Shown here one piece after another: positions 14,355-21,991 of a stretch of 22,726 bases of DNA (its first letter is position 1; each line of letters starts with the position of its first letter). Position numbers and translations under genes: made by a program. The notes beneath the pieces are model-generated. The model made no database searches. It worked only from the letters and a program-made list of their open reading frames with translations, and was not told where the DNA came from. The DNA comes from JAHJDO01 sp030671985 [NCBI: bacterium] (lineage in GTDB: Bacteria > JAHJDO01): NCBI GenBank assembly GCA_030671985.1, contig DAOVHI010000003.1, positions 1-22,726 on the forward strand, given 5' to 3'.

Positions 14355-15388
14355 TGCTCTATTGTTCCTCCTCCGATAATTTCTTCACCGTTATAAAATA
14401 CCACTGCCTGACCTGGAGTAACTGCCCGCTGTGGAGAATCAAATTTAACCTTAACCTTGTCTTCGTTTAATGGAATGACCGTTGCCTGTGAAGGCTGATG
14501 CAGGTATCTTATTCTTGCTTCCGCTTTGATTGATGTTTCTAATTTTTCTATATTTATAAAATTCATATTATCGGCAATTAATTCGTTTGTATAGAGATCT
14601 TCTTCCCTGCCTGCCGTAATGGTATTGTTTTTCTTGTCAATAGCAACTACGTATAAGGGTTTTTTGTCCGCTATTCCCATTCCCCTACGTTGACCAACAG
14701 TATAAAAAACAATTCCTCTGTGCTCTCCTATAACTTTACCTTCTTTATTTACGATAGGACCGGGGCAAATGAGTGATGAGTTGAAATGTTCTTCAACAAA
14801 CTTCCCATAGTTGTTATCAGGGATAAAACATATTTCCTGAGATTCCGGGCTATTTACCACATGCAAATTTTTCTCTTTAGCTATCTTCCTTACCTGTTCT
14901 TTAGTAAGGTCTCCCAGAGGCATCAAAGTGTATTTCAACTGCTCCTGAGTTAGCACGTACAGGAAATAAGACTGATCCTTCTTTGTATCAATGCCTTTCT
15001 TGAGCAAGTATTTTTTCCTTTTATTATCAAACTCTATTTTTGCATAGTGACCTGTAGCCATATAATCTGCGCTTAATTCCTTTGCCTTTTTAGCCAAAGC
15101 GTCAAATTTTATGTATTTATTGCATCTAATACAAGGATTTGGTGTTCTTCCGTCTTTATATTCTTCGCAAAAGTTGGTGATTACTTTCTCTTTGAAAACA
15201 TCTCTGAGATCTAATTCGTAGTGCGGTATTCCTAATTTGTCAGCCACTCTCTTTGCATCTTCATCTTTGGAATGTTCCCATATACGCATAGTGATGCCGA
15301 TAACCTCAAAACCTCTGTCTTTAAGTAAGGCGGCGGCAACTGATGAATCCACTCCGCCGCTCATTGCTGCAACTACTCTTTTTCCCAT
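14351..15388 (-). CDS. mnmA: tRNA 2-thiouridylase
   Basis: Adds sulfur to U34 of Lys, Glu and Gln tRNAs using ATP and a persulfide. The PP-loop AMSGGVDSSVAAALL is at the N-terminus. The two catalytic cysteines are visible: C86 in NPCIRCN and C187 in SPESQEICFIP. KKDQSYFLYVLTQEQL, GQRRGMGIA and the end RAVTPGQAVVFYNGEEIIGG are typical of the family. The ATG at 15388 (MGKRVVAAMSGG) is preferred over a GTG at 15406. It gives the standard N-terminus, a GGAAGA upstream, and a 5-base gap after iscS instead of an overlap. Placement directly after a cysteine desulfurase fits direct sulfur hand-off, as proposed for YrvO-MnmA in B. subtilis; no Tus relay genes are seen. Confidence 0.96.
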   Translation of the reverse strand: MGKRVVAAMSGGVDSSVAAALLKDRGFEVIGITMRIWEHSKDEDAKRVADKLGIPHYELDLRDVFKEKVITNFCEEYKDGRTPNPCIRCNKYIKFDALAKKAKELSADYMATGHYAKIEFDNKRKKYLLKKGIDTKKDQSYFLYVLTQEQLKYTLMPLGDLTKEQVRKIAKEKNLHVVNSPESQEICFIPDNNYGKFVEEHFNSSLICPGPIVNKEGKVIGEHRGIVFYTVGQRRGMGIADKKPLYVVAIDKKNNTITAGREEDLYTNELIADNMNFINIEKLETSIKAEARIRYLHQPSQATVIPLNEDKVKVKFDSPQRAVTPGQAVVFYNGEEIIGGGTIEQ

Positions 15389-15393
15389 CTTTA

Positions 15394-16554
15394 TCAATTC
15401 TTCCACAATGGTGACATGGAACGGAGTTTCTTCACGATTTTTGGCAGTACTTCTAAAACGTCATCAATATCCTTTTTCTCGGTAAATCTGCCCATAGTAA
15501 ACCTCAAAGAACCATGGGCTAATTCGTGTGATAGTCCCAAAGCCAGTAAAACATGGGAGGCTTCCAGACTTGATGAACTGCAGGCAGAACCTGTAGAAAC
15601 GGCAATGCCCTCCATGTCTAAATTGAGAAGCATTGATTCTCCTTCTATAAATTCAATGGAGACATTTACATTGTTTGGAAGTCTTTTTGTAGGGTGTCCG
15701 TTTAATCGGACATGTTCGATTTTTTCAAAGATACCCTTTATCAGCTTATCCCGCAAAACGGTCAATTTTTTTGCCTCTTCATTCATCGTTTCTCTTGCAA
15801 TCTCTACCGCTTTACCAAATCCAACAATAGCCGGCACATTTTCCGTAGATGCGCGCCGTCTTTTTTCCTGTTCTCCTCCATGCATGAACGGAACTATTCT
15901 AGTGCCTTTTCCTATGTAGAGCGCTCCAATTCCATTAGGCCCGCACAGCTTGTGTCCAGACATACTGAACAGGTCTACATTAAGCTCATCAACATTTATA
16001 GGGAGATGTCCAAATGTCTGGACGGCGTCCGAGTGAAAACTAATTTCTTTTTCTTTGGCAATTTTGCCTATTTCCGCTATTGGCTGGATTGTTCCGATTT
16101 CATTATTGGCATGCATAATGGATATAAGAATAGTTTTGTCGGTAATCGCTTTTTTTACATCATCCGGATCTATAAGCCCGTCTTTGTTTACAGGAAGATA
16201 AGTTATCTTAAATCCCATCTTTTCCAAAAATTTACAGGACTTAATTACTGCGGGATGTTCAATAGATGAGGTAATTATATGATTCCCTTTATTCTGATTG
16301 GCATATGCTGTACCCTTTATGGCAAAGTTATCGCTTTCCGTGCCGCAGCCGGTAAAGATAATTTCCTCCTGCTTTGCGCCCAAAAAAGAGGCTATTTTTC
16401 CCCGCGCTTCCTCAATTGCCGCTTTGCCTTCCTGTCCAAAGGAATGAATGCTTGAAGGATTGCCGAATCTATCAGTAAAATACGGAAGCATCGCTTTTAC
16501 AACTTCAGGGTCCGTAGGCGTGGTAGCCGCATAATCAAGATATATTTTTTTCAT
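15394..16554 (-). CDS. iscS: cysteine desulfurase (IscS/NifS family)
   Basis: PLP enzyme that takes sulfur from cysteine, forms a persulfide and releases alanine. 386 residues. IYLDYAATTPTDPEVVKAM opens the fold. H100 lies in SSIEHPAV. The PLP lysine is K202 in SMSGHKLCGPNGIGALYIG. The persulfide cysteine is C325 in STGSACSSSSLEASHVL, within the long active-site loop typical of group I enzymes. RFTMGRFTEKKDIDDV closes the domain. GGGAG stands 5 bases before the ATG. The gene overlaps the 3' end of the larE-like gene by 20 bases and is followed by mnmA. It is probably the shared sulfur source for MnmA, NadA cluster assembly and the LarE-like protein. Symbol by family; nifS would be equally defensible. 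Confidence 0.95.
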   Translation of the reverse strand: MKKIYLDYAATTPTDPEVVKAMLPYFTDRFGNPSSIHSFGQEGKAAIEEARGKIASFLGAKQEEIIFTGCGTESDNFAIKGTAYANQNKGNHIITSSIEHPAVIKSCKFLEKMGFKITYLPVNKDGLIDPDDVKKAITDKTILISIMHANNEIGTIQPIAEIGKIAKEKEISFHSDAVQTFGHLPINVDELNVDLFSMSGHKLCGPNGIGALYIGKGTRIVPFMHGGEQEKRRRASTENVPAIVGFGKAVEIARETMNEEAKKLTVLRDKLIKGIFEKIEHVRLNGHPTKRLPNNVNVSIEFIEGESMLLNLDMEGIAVSTGSACSSSSLEASHVLLALGLSHELAHGSLRFTMGRFTEKKDIDDVLEVLPKIVKKLRSMSPLWKN

Positions 16555-17341
16555 TCATGCTCCCTGTTCTATATCCTTCCAGATCAATAGTCACATAAGT
16601 ATAACCTAATTCCTTGAATTTAGTTACAATTTTATCTCTTACGTCTTCTTTTAATAATTTGGATATTTCATCTTTGAGAACTTCTATTCTAGCGATCTGA
16701 TCGTGATGTCTTACTCTCACTTGAGTTATGCCAAATCCTCTTAAGAACGACTCTGCTTGATCAACTTTAGCAAGATTCTCTTTGGTTATCCTCATTCCAT
16801 ATGGAAAACGACTAGCAAGACAGGCAAGAGACGGTTTGTTCCAGGTTGGCAATCCAAGTCTCTCTGATAAACTGCGAATCTCATCTTTAGTAAAACAGGT
16901 TTCTTCAAGCGGACTTCTTACTCCTAATTCCTCAACGGCTTTCCTGCCCGGCCTGAAGTCTTTTGTGTCATCATAATTTGAACCGTCCAAAACATAGTTT
17001 AGCTTGTATTTCTTAGCTAACGCAGCTAGTTTTGAAAACAAGTTTCGTTTACACCAGTAGCACCTGTCAACAGAATTCTCAGCAAATTTTTGATTAGAAA
17101 GCTCATCGGTTTTAATAACCAAGTGTTTCACATTTATTTTTTTTGCGATAGTTTCGGCCTCTTTCATTTCACATGCAGGATAAATAAAAGAAGACGCAGT
17201 GACTGCCATTACCTTATCATCGCTCAATACATCATTGGCAATCTTAAGCAAAAAAACGCTATCCACTCCGCCCGAATAGGCTATTAAAACACTCCCCATC
17301 TCAGTCAAAATTTTCTTTAACTGTTGTAATTTTTTATTCAT
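16535..17341 (-). CDS. larE: LarE-type ATP-dependent sulfur transferase, three-cysteine form
   Basis: PP-loop ATPase family. LarE adds sulfur to the nickel-pincer precursor of lactate racemase. Visible are AYSGGVDSVFLLKIA (PP-loop), RCYWCKRNLFSKL (C94, C97), DGSNYDDTKDFRPGRKAV, and NKPSLACLASRFPYG (C174). C174 is at the place of the sacrificial cysteine of Lactobacillus LarE. The two added cysteines match the form described, as I recall, for LarE proteins that hold a [4Fe-4S] cluster and can act catalytically. The start is ATG 17341, formed by a TAATG overlap with the cysK stop. LarB and LarC are absent here. The neighbours are cysK, iscS and mnmA, so the true acceptor may be something other than the nickel cofactor. 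Family confident, specific role not. Confidence 0.88.
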   Translation of the reverse strand: MNKKLQQLKKILTEMGSVLIAYSGGVDSVFLLKIANDVLSDDKVMAVTASSFIYPACEMKEAETIAKKINVKHLVIKTDELSNQKFAENSVDRCYWCKRNLFSKLAALAKKYKLNYVLDGSNYDDTKDFRPGRKAVEELGVRSPLEETCFTKDEIRSLSERLGLPTWNKPSLACLASRFPYGMRITKENLAKVDQAESFLRGFGITQVRVRHHDQIARIEVLKDEISKLLKEDVRDKIVTKFKELGYTYVTIDLEGYRTGSMNEKNIS

Positions 17342-18228
17342 TACCAAGTGCTTAAATACCGTTCACCGGTATCGGGGAAGATTACAACAATAAGTTTATC
17401 TTTGTTTTCTTTTCTTTTACCTATTTCTATTGCTGCCCAGGCTGCTGCGCCGGAGGAAATGCCGGCGAATATGCCTTCTTCTTTAGCTAATCTTCTTGCG
17501 GTCTTAGCAGCGTCTTCATTGCTTACCTTAATCACTTCATCCACCAAATCCATTCTCAAAACATCAGGCACAAACCCTGCGCCAATGCCCTGGATTTTAC
17601 TCGGTGAATCCTTGGGCTCAACAGCAATTGCTTTAAACTCCGGATTTCTTTTCTTGATTACCTCAGCTATTCCGGTAATTGTTCCGCCTGTGCCAACTCC
17701 GCTGACCAAGATATCTACCTTGCCGTCTGTATCGCGCCATATCTCTTCAGCGGTTGTTTCTCTGTGTATCTTAGGATTAGCCGGATTTTTGAATTGCTGC
17801 GGCATAAAGGAATTGGGAGTGTTCTTTAGGATCTCTTCCGCCTTTTTCACTGCGCCGGTCATCCCTTCCCGACCAGATGTAAGAACAACCTCTGCTCCAA
17901 GTAGAGATAGTAACTGCCTGCGTTCAACGGACATCGTATCAGGCATAGTTAAAATTAAATGGTAACCTTTTGCGGCGCAGACAAAAGCCAAAGCAACTCC
18001 TGTGTTGCCGCTCGTCGACTCAATAATTGTTGTTCCGTCTTTAATTAAACCTCGGCTCTCTCCATCTTCAATCATAGCAACGCCAATTCTATCTTTTACA
18101 CTTGATAGCGGATTAAAGGATTCAAGCTTTGCCGCAATAGCTGCATATGCGCCTTGCGTAATTTTATTCAGTTTCACTAAAGGTGTATTCCCGACAAGTT
18201 TCGTAATATTGTCTGCTATCTTTAACAT
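17341..18228 (-). CDS. cysK: cysteine synthase (O-acetylserine sulfhydrylase)
   Basis: PLP enzyme making cysteine from O-acetylserine and sulfide. 295 residues. The PLP lysine is K45 in [26 protein letters not shown] (71-80) is the substrate loop. [12 protein letters not shown] binds the PLP phosphate, and [11 protein letters not shown] lies near the C-terminus. [20 protein letters not shown] and [11 protein letters not shown] favour CysK over CysM. The start overlaps the stop of the phosphohexomutase (TAATG), and the stop overlaps the next start in the same way, so translation is coupled on both sides. Supplying cysteine directly upstream of a cysteine desulfurase makes sense as a sulfur pipeline. 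Confidence 0.95.
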   Translation of the reverse strand: MLKIADNITKLVGNTPLVKLNKITQGAYAAIAAKLESFNPLSSVKDRIGVAMIEDGESRGLIKDGTTIIESTSGNTGVALAFVCAAKGYHLILTMPDTMSVERRQLLSLLGAEVVLTSGREGMTGAVKKAEEILKNTPNSFMPQQFKNPANPKIHRETTAEEIWRDTDGKVDILVSGVGTGGTITGIAEVIKKRNPEFKAIAVEPKDSPSKIQGIGAGFVPDVLRMDLVDEVIKVSNEDAAKTARRLAKEEGIFAGISSGAAAWAAIEIGKRKENKDKLIVVIFPDTGERYLSTW

Positions 18229-20177
18229 TACTCTATCTCCTCCTCAATTTCTTTAATTGCGTTAGTAAACAAGTTGTAGATTGCTTTGTATTTTTTATCA
18301 AGTAGCTGCTTCGTTTGAGAATCAGACTGCAAATGAGACAGACTTACGCCTCTTCGCATCAACCATTTTTCTGTGAGAGACAATCTAAACCATATCCATC
18401 CAATGAGACGCTTTGCATCCTTATTAAAAAAGAATTCAATCTTATAACCTCCGATCTGTGTTTTTCTGTTTCCTTTGCCTCTTAATTCTTCCGAACCTTC
18501 GTAGTTTGTAAATTCGTATGACAAACGCTCTCCATATATGTCGGATAGCTCGTTTTTAATTTTAGGCCATAGTTTATTAGGGAAATAATTATCAAAACTT
18601 TCCTTGAATCTGCGTTGATCAACAGGTTTTGCTTTGTATTCTCCTTCTTTGGTAAAAAAGTCCGTGTCAATAGATAGAGGAAGAGTATTTAATATGTTAT
18701 AGAAAAGGCTTTGTATGTTTTCCTGAAAATACCACTTATCACAGTTATCCGATATGTTAATTTTCTTTGTCAGTATTTTTGTAAGATTTGGCCGTGTTAT
18801 GAGATTTATAATAGTCCTGATTGTATGAATAGGTTCTCTTACCATAAAATCAGTGGTAAAAGTTCCTCCATTGCTTGCTTCTCCCATTAGAATGACTTCT
18901 ATATCTTCTTTTGAAAGCAGCTCTCCTCCTCCGGCAACAGCAGCTTCTCCTGTATCTGTTCTTTTCAATACAATATTAAAGATACTGCATACTTGCTCCA
19001 TAAGAGAAGAAGAAGCGTCATTAATTACAATGCCGTATTTTTTCTCAATAAGTTTACCCTTGTCTGCAATATCTAAGATAGAAGCCACTACATCCAATGC
19101 GAATATCTTTTGAACACCGGGAACAAAAGGGGAGCCATTTTTATCCATTAGAACTACGTTTTTTCTATCTCCGTCAGTATCAAAAACAAAGAATGCAATA
19201 ATCTTCTTTCCTGATGTTATCATTTGGCTGAGCGCTTCTTGAGCTTGTTTTGTCGCCTCAGAGGTTGGAGCAAGCTGATGATTCATATCTTTACGATATT
19301 TTGAATTTATCTGAACGATGTTAAATCCCCATGACTCCAGATATTTCTTATCTCTTCTTGCTCCGCCGTTTGGGTCAAGCCCGATCCATAGATTCATAGA
19401 AGATGTTTTTGATTTGATATTGTTTTTTATGCGCTTTATCTCCAGCTTATCTTTGGCTCCGGTTATAATAGAGTCGCAAAGTTCGGAGTAAATCTTCTCG
19501 GATTCTTCTCTCAAAACAGATATGTTTCTAAAAATATCTTCAATTTTTTGAGACGGGACACTATTGACTTCGGTTATAATCTTTTTTATTAGTAATTGGT
19601 TAGTTAATTCGGATTCGTATTTTTTAATAAACGGCTGCGCAAGTCCTGCATGTAATACTTTGCCGTCAGAGAGTCCTAGTTTTAAGCCATTATATCCGTG
19701 AGGATTATGGCTTGCGCTTATATATAGGAATCCGTCAGCAGTTTCTCTGGAATAGGCAGCAATTCTTGTAATGGATGAGACAAATATATATCTCACATCT
19801 ACGTTGCTGCAGATGAGAGTTCTTACTGCAATATCCGCAATAGCAGGACCGGTGTGGCGCGTATCTATACCAACAACTATAACAGGTTTTTCTTTAGAGG
19901 ATTTGTTTTTGACAAGATCAGCAAAATTCTTAGCTATTATCGCAATATATACTTTAGCGGCGTCTGTTATACTTGTGGATGTACCATCAAAAAAATCCGG
20001 TTTTTCATCTCCGTTTGTTGTATCAAATACCTGACGTATGCCTGATATTGAAGCAATTCCAGATTCTTTGCGTTTTTTTATATTGGTTATAAGCTCTTCA
20101 ATATCTATTCTATTTAAATCGGGAAACGGCAATACGTTCGGATTTCCAATCTCTAAACCGGTTTTTTTGTCCAACAT
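18228..20177 (-). CDS. phosphoglucomutase/phosphomannomutase family protein, long form
   Basis: Interconverts sugar 1- and 6-phosphates through a phosphoserine. The four-domain family motifs are present. The catalytic loop is [18 protein letters not shown] (phosphoserine S156). The metal loop is [12 protein letters not shown] (D333, D335, D337). The sugar loop is [10 protein letters not shown] (E433, S435), where N replaces the usual G after the serine. At 649 residues it is longer than most members. Extra sequence lies in the 170-260 region and at the C-terminus, so substrate preference cannot be read off. First gene of the minus-strand sulfur operon. No ribosome site precedes the ATG; a TATAGT at 20189-20184 lies only six bases upstream of it. 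Confidence 0.88.
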   Translation of the reverse strand: MLDKKTGLEIGNPNVLPFPDLNRIDIEELITNIKKRKESGIASISGIRQVFDTTNGDEKPDFFDGTSTSITDAAKVYIAIIAKNFADLVKNKSSKEKPVIVVGIDTRHTGPAIADIAVRTLICSNVDVRYIFVSSITRIAAYSRETADGFLYISASHNPHGYNGLKLGLSDGKVLHAGLAQPFIKKYESELTNQLLIKKIITEVNSVPSQKIEDIFRNISVLREESEKIYSELCDSIITGAKDKLEIKRIKNNIKSKTSSMNLWIGLDPNGGARRDKKYLESWGFNIVQINSKYRKDMNHQLAPTSEATKQAQEALSQMITSGKKIIAFFVFDTDGDRKNVVLMDKNGSPFVPGVQKIFALDVVASILDIADKGKLIEKKYGIVINDASSSLMEQVCSIFNIVLKRTDTGEAAVAGGGELLSKEDIEVILMGEASNGGTFTTDFMVREPIHTIRTIINLITRPNLTKILTKKINISDNCDKWYFQENIQSLFYNILNTLPLSIDTDFFTKEGEYKAKPVDQRRFKESFDNYFPNKLWPKIKNELSDIYGERLSYEFTNYEGSEELRGKGNRKTQIGGYKIEFFFNKDAKRLIGWIWFRLSLTEKWLMRRGVSLSHLQSDSQTKQLLDKKYKAIYNLFTNAIKEIEEEIE

Positions 20178-20183
20178 GTTTCA

Positions 20184-20189
20184 ACTATA
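20184..20189 (-). promoter_or_regulatory. candidate -10 element giving a leaderless mRNA
   Basis: On the minus strand TATAGT (one mismatch to TATAAT) ends six bases before the ATG of the phosphohexomutase. Transcription would start at or within the start codon. The -35 region 17 bases upstream (TTTTAA) is poor. The absence of a Shine-Dalgarno sequence fits leaderless initiation. Tentative. Confidence 0.35.
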
Positions 20190-20221
20190 TCAAATCTAAT
20201 TTAAAGTTAAAAGGATTTGAT

Positions 20222-20250
20222 TTGCCCGCGTACCGGCGGTATGGTAAAAT
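20222..20250 (+). promoter_or_regulatory. candidate promoter for the PHP phosphatase-bioB-bioF operon
   Basis: TTGCCC (20222-20227), a 17-base spacer, then TAAAAT (20245-20250): four and five matches to the sigma-70 consensus. It lies in the 112-base divergent gap before the + strand operon. The spacer contains the GC-rich, partly self-complementary CCGCGTACCGGCGG, which could bind a regulator. I could not match it to a known biotin operator. Confidence 0.45.
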
Positions 20251-20273
20251 CGAGCAGACGACGAAAACCAAAT

Positions 20274-20279
20274 AAGGAG
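20274..20279 (+). promoter_or_regulatory. ribosome binding site of the PHP phosphatase gene
   Basis: AAGGAG, 10 bases before the ATG at 20290. A clear Shine-Dalgarno at slightly long spacing; it fixes the start. Confidence 0.75.
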
Positions 20280-20289
20280 TACCGAATCT

Positions 20290-21096
20290 ATGCTGATTGA
20301 TTATCATATACACACAAAAATGTGCGGTCATGCAGAAGGCGAAATGGAAGAATATGTCAGAGAGGCTGTTAGAAAAGGACTTGGAGAGATAGGGTTTAAC
20401 GATCATTTCCCGATTCTGCACATTGAGGATACAGAACTTGCGCTAAGGCTTGCTATGTCTATTGATGAATTTCCAATGTATGTGAAGCAGGTAAAAAAAT
20501 TGCAGAAAGAGTTTAAGAAACATATTTCAATAAAGCTTGGGTGCGAGATTGATTATTTACCGGGGAACATGGTAGGGATAATGAATATTATCAATAAGTA
20601 TGATTTTGACTATCTGTATGGATCCGTACATTTTCTGGATGATTGGATGATTGACCATCCTGACCATGAATCAAGGTTTAAAAATAAGGATTTAGACAAG
20701 GTATATAAAGATTATTTCAAATTGGTTAGAGAAGCTGCGGAGTCAAAGCTATTTGACTGCATTTCTCACATAGACGTTATAAAGAAATTCGGATATAAGC
20801 CTGATAGCGATTTAACAGATATCTATGAACAAACAGCGAAAGCATTGGAACGCGCGGATATGTGTATTGAGGTTAATACTTCAGGGTTGTATAAGCCTGT
20901 AGGGGAAATATATCCGGAAGAAAAATTTCTTAAGATTTGTTATGAGCATAATGTACCCGTTACACTAGGTTCTGATTCGCATAAGCCCGAGCATGTGGGA
21001 AGAGATTTTGATAAGGCAGTTTCTTTAATTAAAAAAATAGGATACAGGAAAATAGTCAGGTTTAATAAACGACAAAGGTCGTATGTAAATGTATAG
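20290..21096 (+). CDS. PHP-domain histidinol-phosphatase-like phosphoesterase (HisJ family)
   Basis: Metal-dependent phosphoesterase of the PHP superfamily, closest by motif to HisJ/HisK histidinol phosphatases. Metal-ligand motifs are visible: DYHIHTKMCGHAEGEMEEYV (H6, H8, H14), GFNDHFP (H39), GSVHFLDDW, CISHIDVIKKFGY, and SDSHKPEHVG near the C-terminus. The length of 268 is typical. No other histidine genes are nearby. Instead, its 3' end overlaps bioB by 8 bases (shared ATGTATAG), which makes it the first gene of a biotin operon. It may act on histidinol phosphate as an orphan gene, or on another phosphate ester linked to biotin synthesis. Family confident; substrate open. Confidence 0.88.
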   Translation: MLIDYHIHTKMCGHAEGEMEEYVREAVRKGLGEIGFNDHFPILHIEDTELALRLAMSIDEFPMYVKQVKKLQKEFKKHISIKLGCEIDYLPGNMVGIMNIINKYDFDYLYGSVHFLDDWMIDHPDHESRFKNKDLDKVYKDYFKLVREAAESKLFDCISHIDVIKKFGYKPDSDLTDIYEQTAKALERADMCIEVNTSGLYKPVGEIYPEEKFLKICYEHNVPVTLGSDSHKPEHVGRDFDKAVSLIKKIGYRKIVRFNKRQRSYVNV

Positions 21097-21991
21097 AGCA
21101 ATAGAAGATAATCTGACAGATCTCATATCCACAGCAGATAAGATACGCAGGAAATTCAAAGGAGAGAAAGTAAAGCTCTGTTCTATCATAAATGCGAAAT
21201 CAGGCATGTGTGATCAGGACTGCGCTTTCTGCGGGCAGTCATCCTATCACAAAACAAAAACTCCTAAATATCCCATGTTAGATACGGAAGCAATAGTTAA
21301 ATCAGCAATGGATGCCGAGCGTAACGGCGCAGCGGAGTTCTCTATAGTAACAAGCGGTAAAGGTATAAACTCAAGAGAAGAGATCGGGAAAATAAAAAGA
21401 TCAATAAAGAGGATTAAGAAGGAAACCTCTCTGGAGTGCTGTGCGTCTCTTGGGGTTTTGAACAAGGATTTTTTGAAAGAATTAAAAGACGCCGGTCTGG
21501 ATAGATATCATCATAATCTTGAGACATCCCAAAGCTTTTTTCCTCAAATCTGCACAACTCGTCCTTATCGTGAAAATGTAGATACAATCATAGCGGCAAA
21601 AGAAGCGGGATTAATTACATGCTGCGGGGGCATATTTGGAATGGGGGAGTCTCAGAAGCAGAGAATAGAATTAGCTATGACCTTGAAAGAATTAGATCCT
21701 GACTCCATCCCGATAAATTTTCTGAATCCCGTTAAGAACACGAAACTTGAAAACATGTCATTGTTGAAGCCTTTGGAAGCGCTAAAAATAATAGCTACAT
21801 TCCGCATTATTTTCCCGACAAAGGATATTATTATCTGCGGCGGAAGAGAAATAACATTGCAAAGTCTTCAGCCCATGATGTTACTTGCGGGAGCAAATGG
21901 CATGATCATTGGAGATTATCTGACGACAAAGGGAAGAAACGTTCAGGATGACTTAGATATGATAAAAGATTTAGGACTCCATAATGAATAA
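21089..21991 (+). CDS. bioB: biotin synthase with variant auxiliary-cluster cysteines
   Basis: Radical SAM enzyme inserting sulfur into dethiobiotin. 300 residues. The SAM-cluster motif is GMCDQDCAFCGQSSYHKT (C41, C45, C48). AGLDRYHHNLETS, CTTRPYRENVDTI, GGIFGMGES and IPINFLNPVKNT are strongly BioB-like. The auxiliary site is unusual. The position of E. coli C97 is serine (S85, EFSIVTSGKG). The positions of C128 and C188 are kept but doubled (C117-C118 in LECCASLG, C178-C179 in ITCCGGIF). The arginine ligand region (VRLSAGR in E. coli) reads IIICGGR, with C250. This suggests the auxiliary cluster is not a classical [2Fe-2S] and may be the larger type reported for some anaerobe enzymes. Overlaps both neighbours by 8 bases. 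Confidence 0.93.
   Translation: MYRAIEDNLTDLISTADKIRRKFKGEKVKLCSIINAKSGMCDQDCAFCGQSSYHKTKTPKYPMLDTEAIVKSAMDAERNGAAEFSIVTSGKGINSREEIGKIKRSIKRIKKETSLECCASLGVLNKDFLKELKDAGLDRYHHNLETSQSFFPQICTTRPYRENVDTIIAAKEAGLITCCGGIFGMGESQKQRIELAMTLKELDPDSIPINFLNPVKNTKLENMSLLKPLEALKIIATFRIIFPTKDIIICGGREITLQSLQPMMLLAGANGMIIGDYLTTKGRNVQDDLDMIKDLGLHNE

Noticed and set aside
15416-15919. A 167-codon open frame on the + strand opposite iscS
   Set aside because: It lies wholly antisense to a clearly conserved cysteine desulfurase, has no recognisable domain and no good ribosome site. The iscS motifs on the other strand fully explain the region.
17348-17965. A 205-codon open frame on the + strand opposite cysK
   Set aside because: Antisense shadow of cysK. 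The sequence is low-complexity hydrophobic/serine-rich, as expected from reading a GC-richer gene backwards; no family match.
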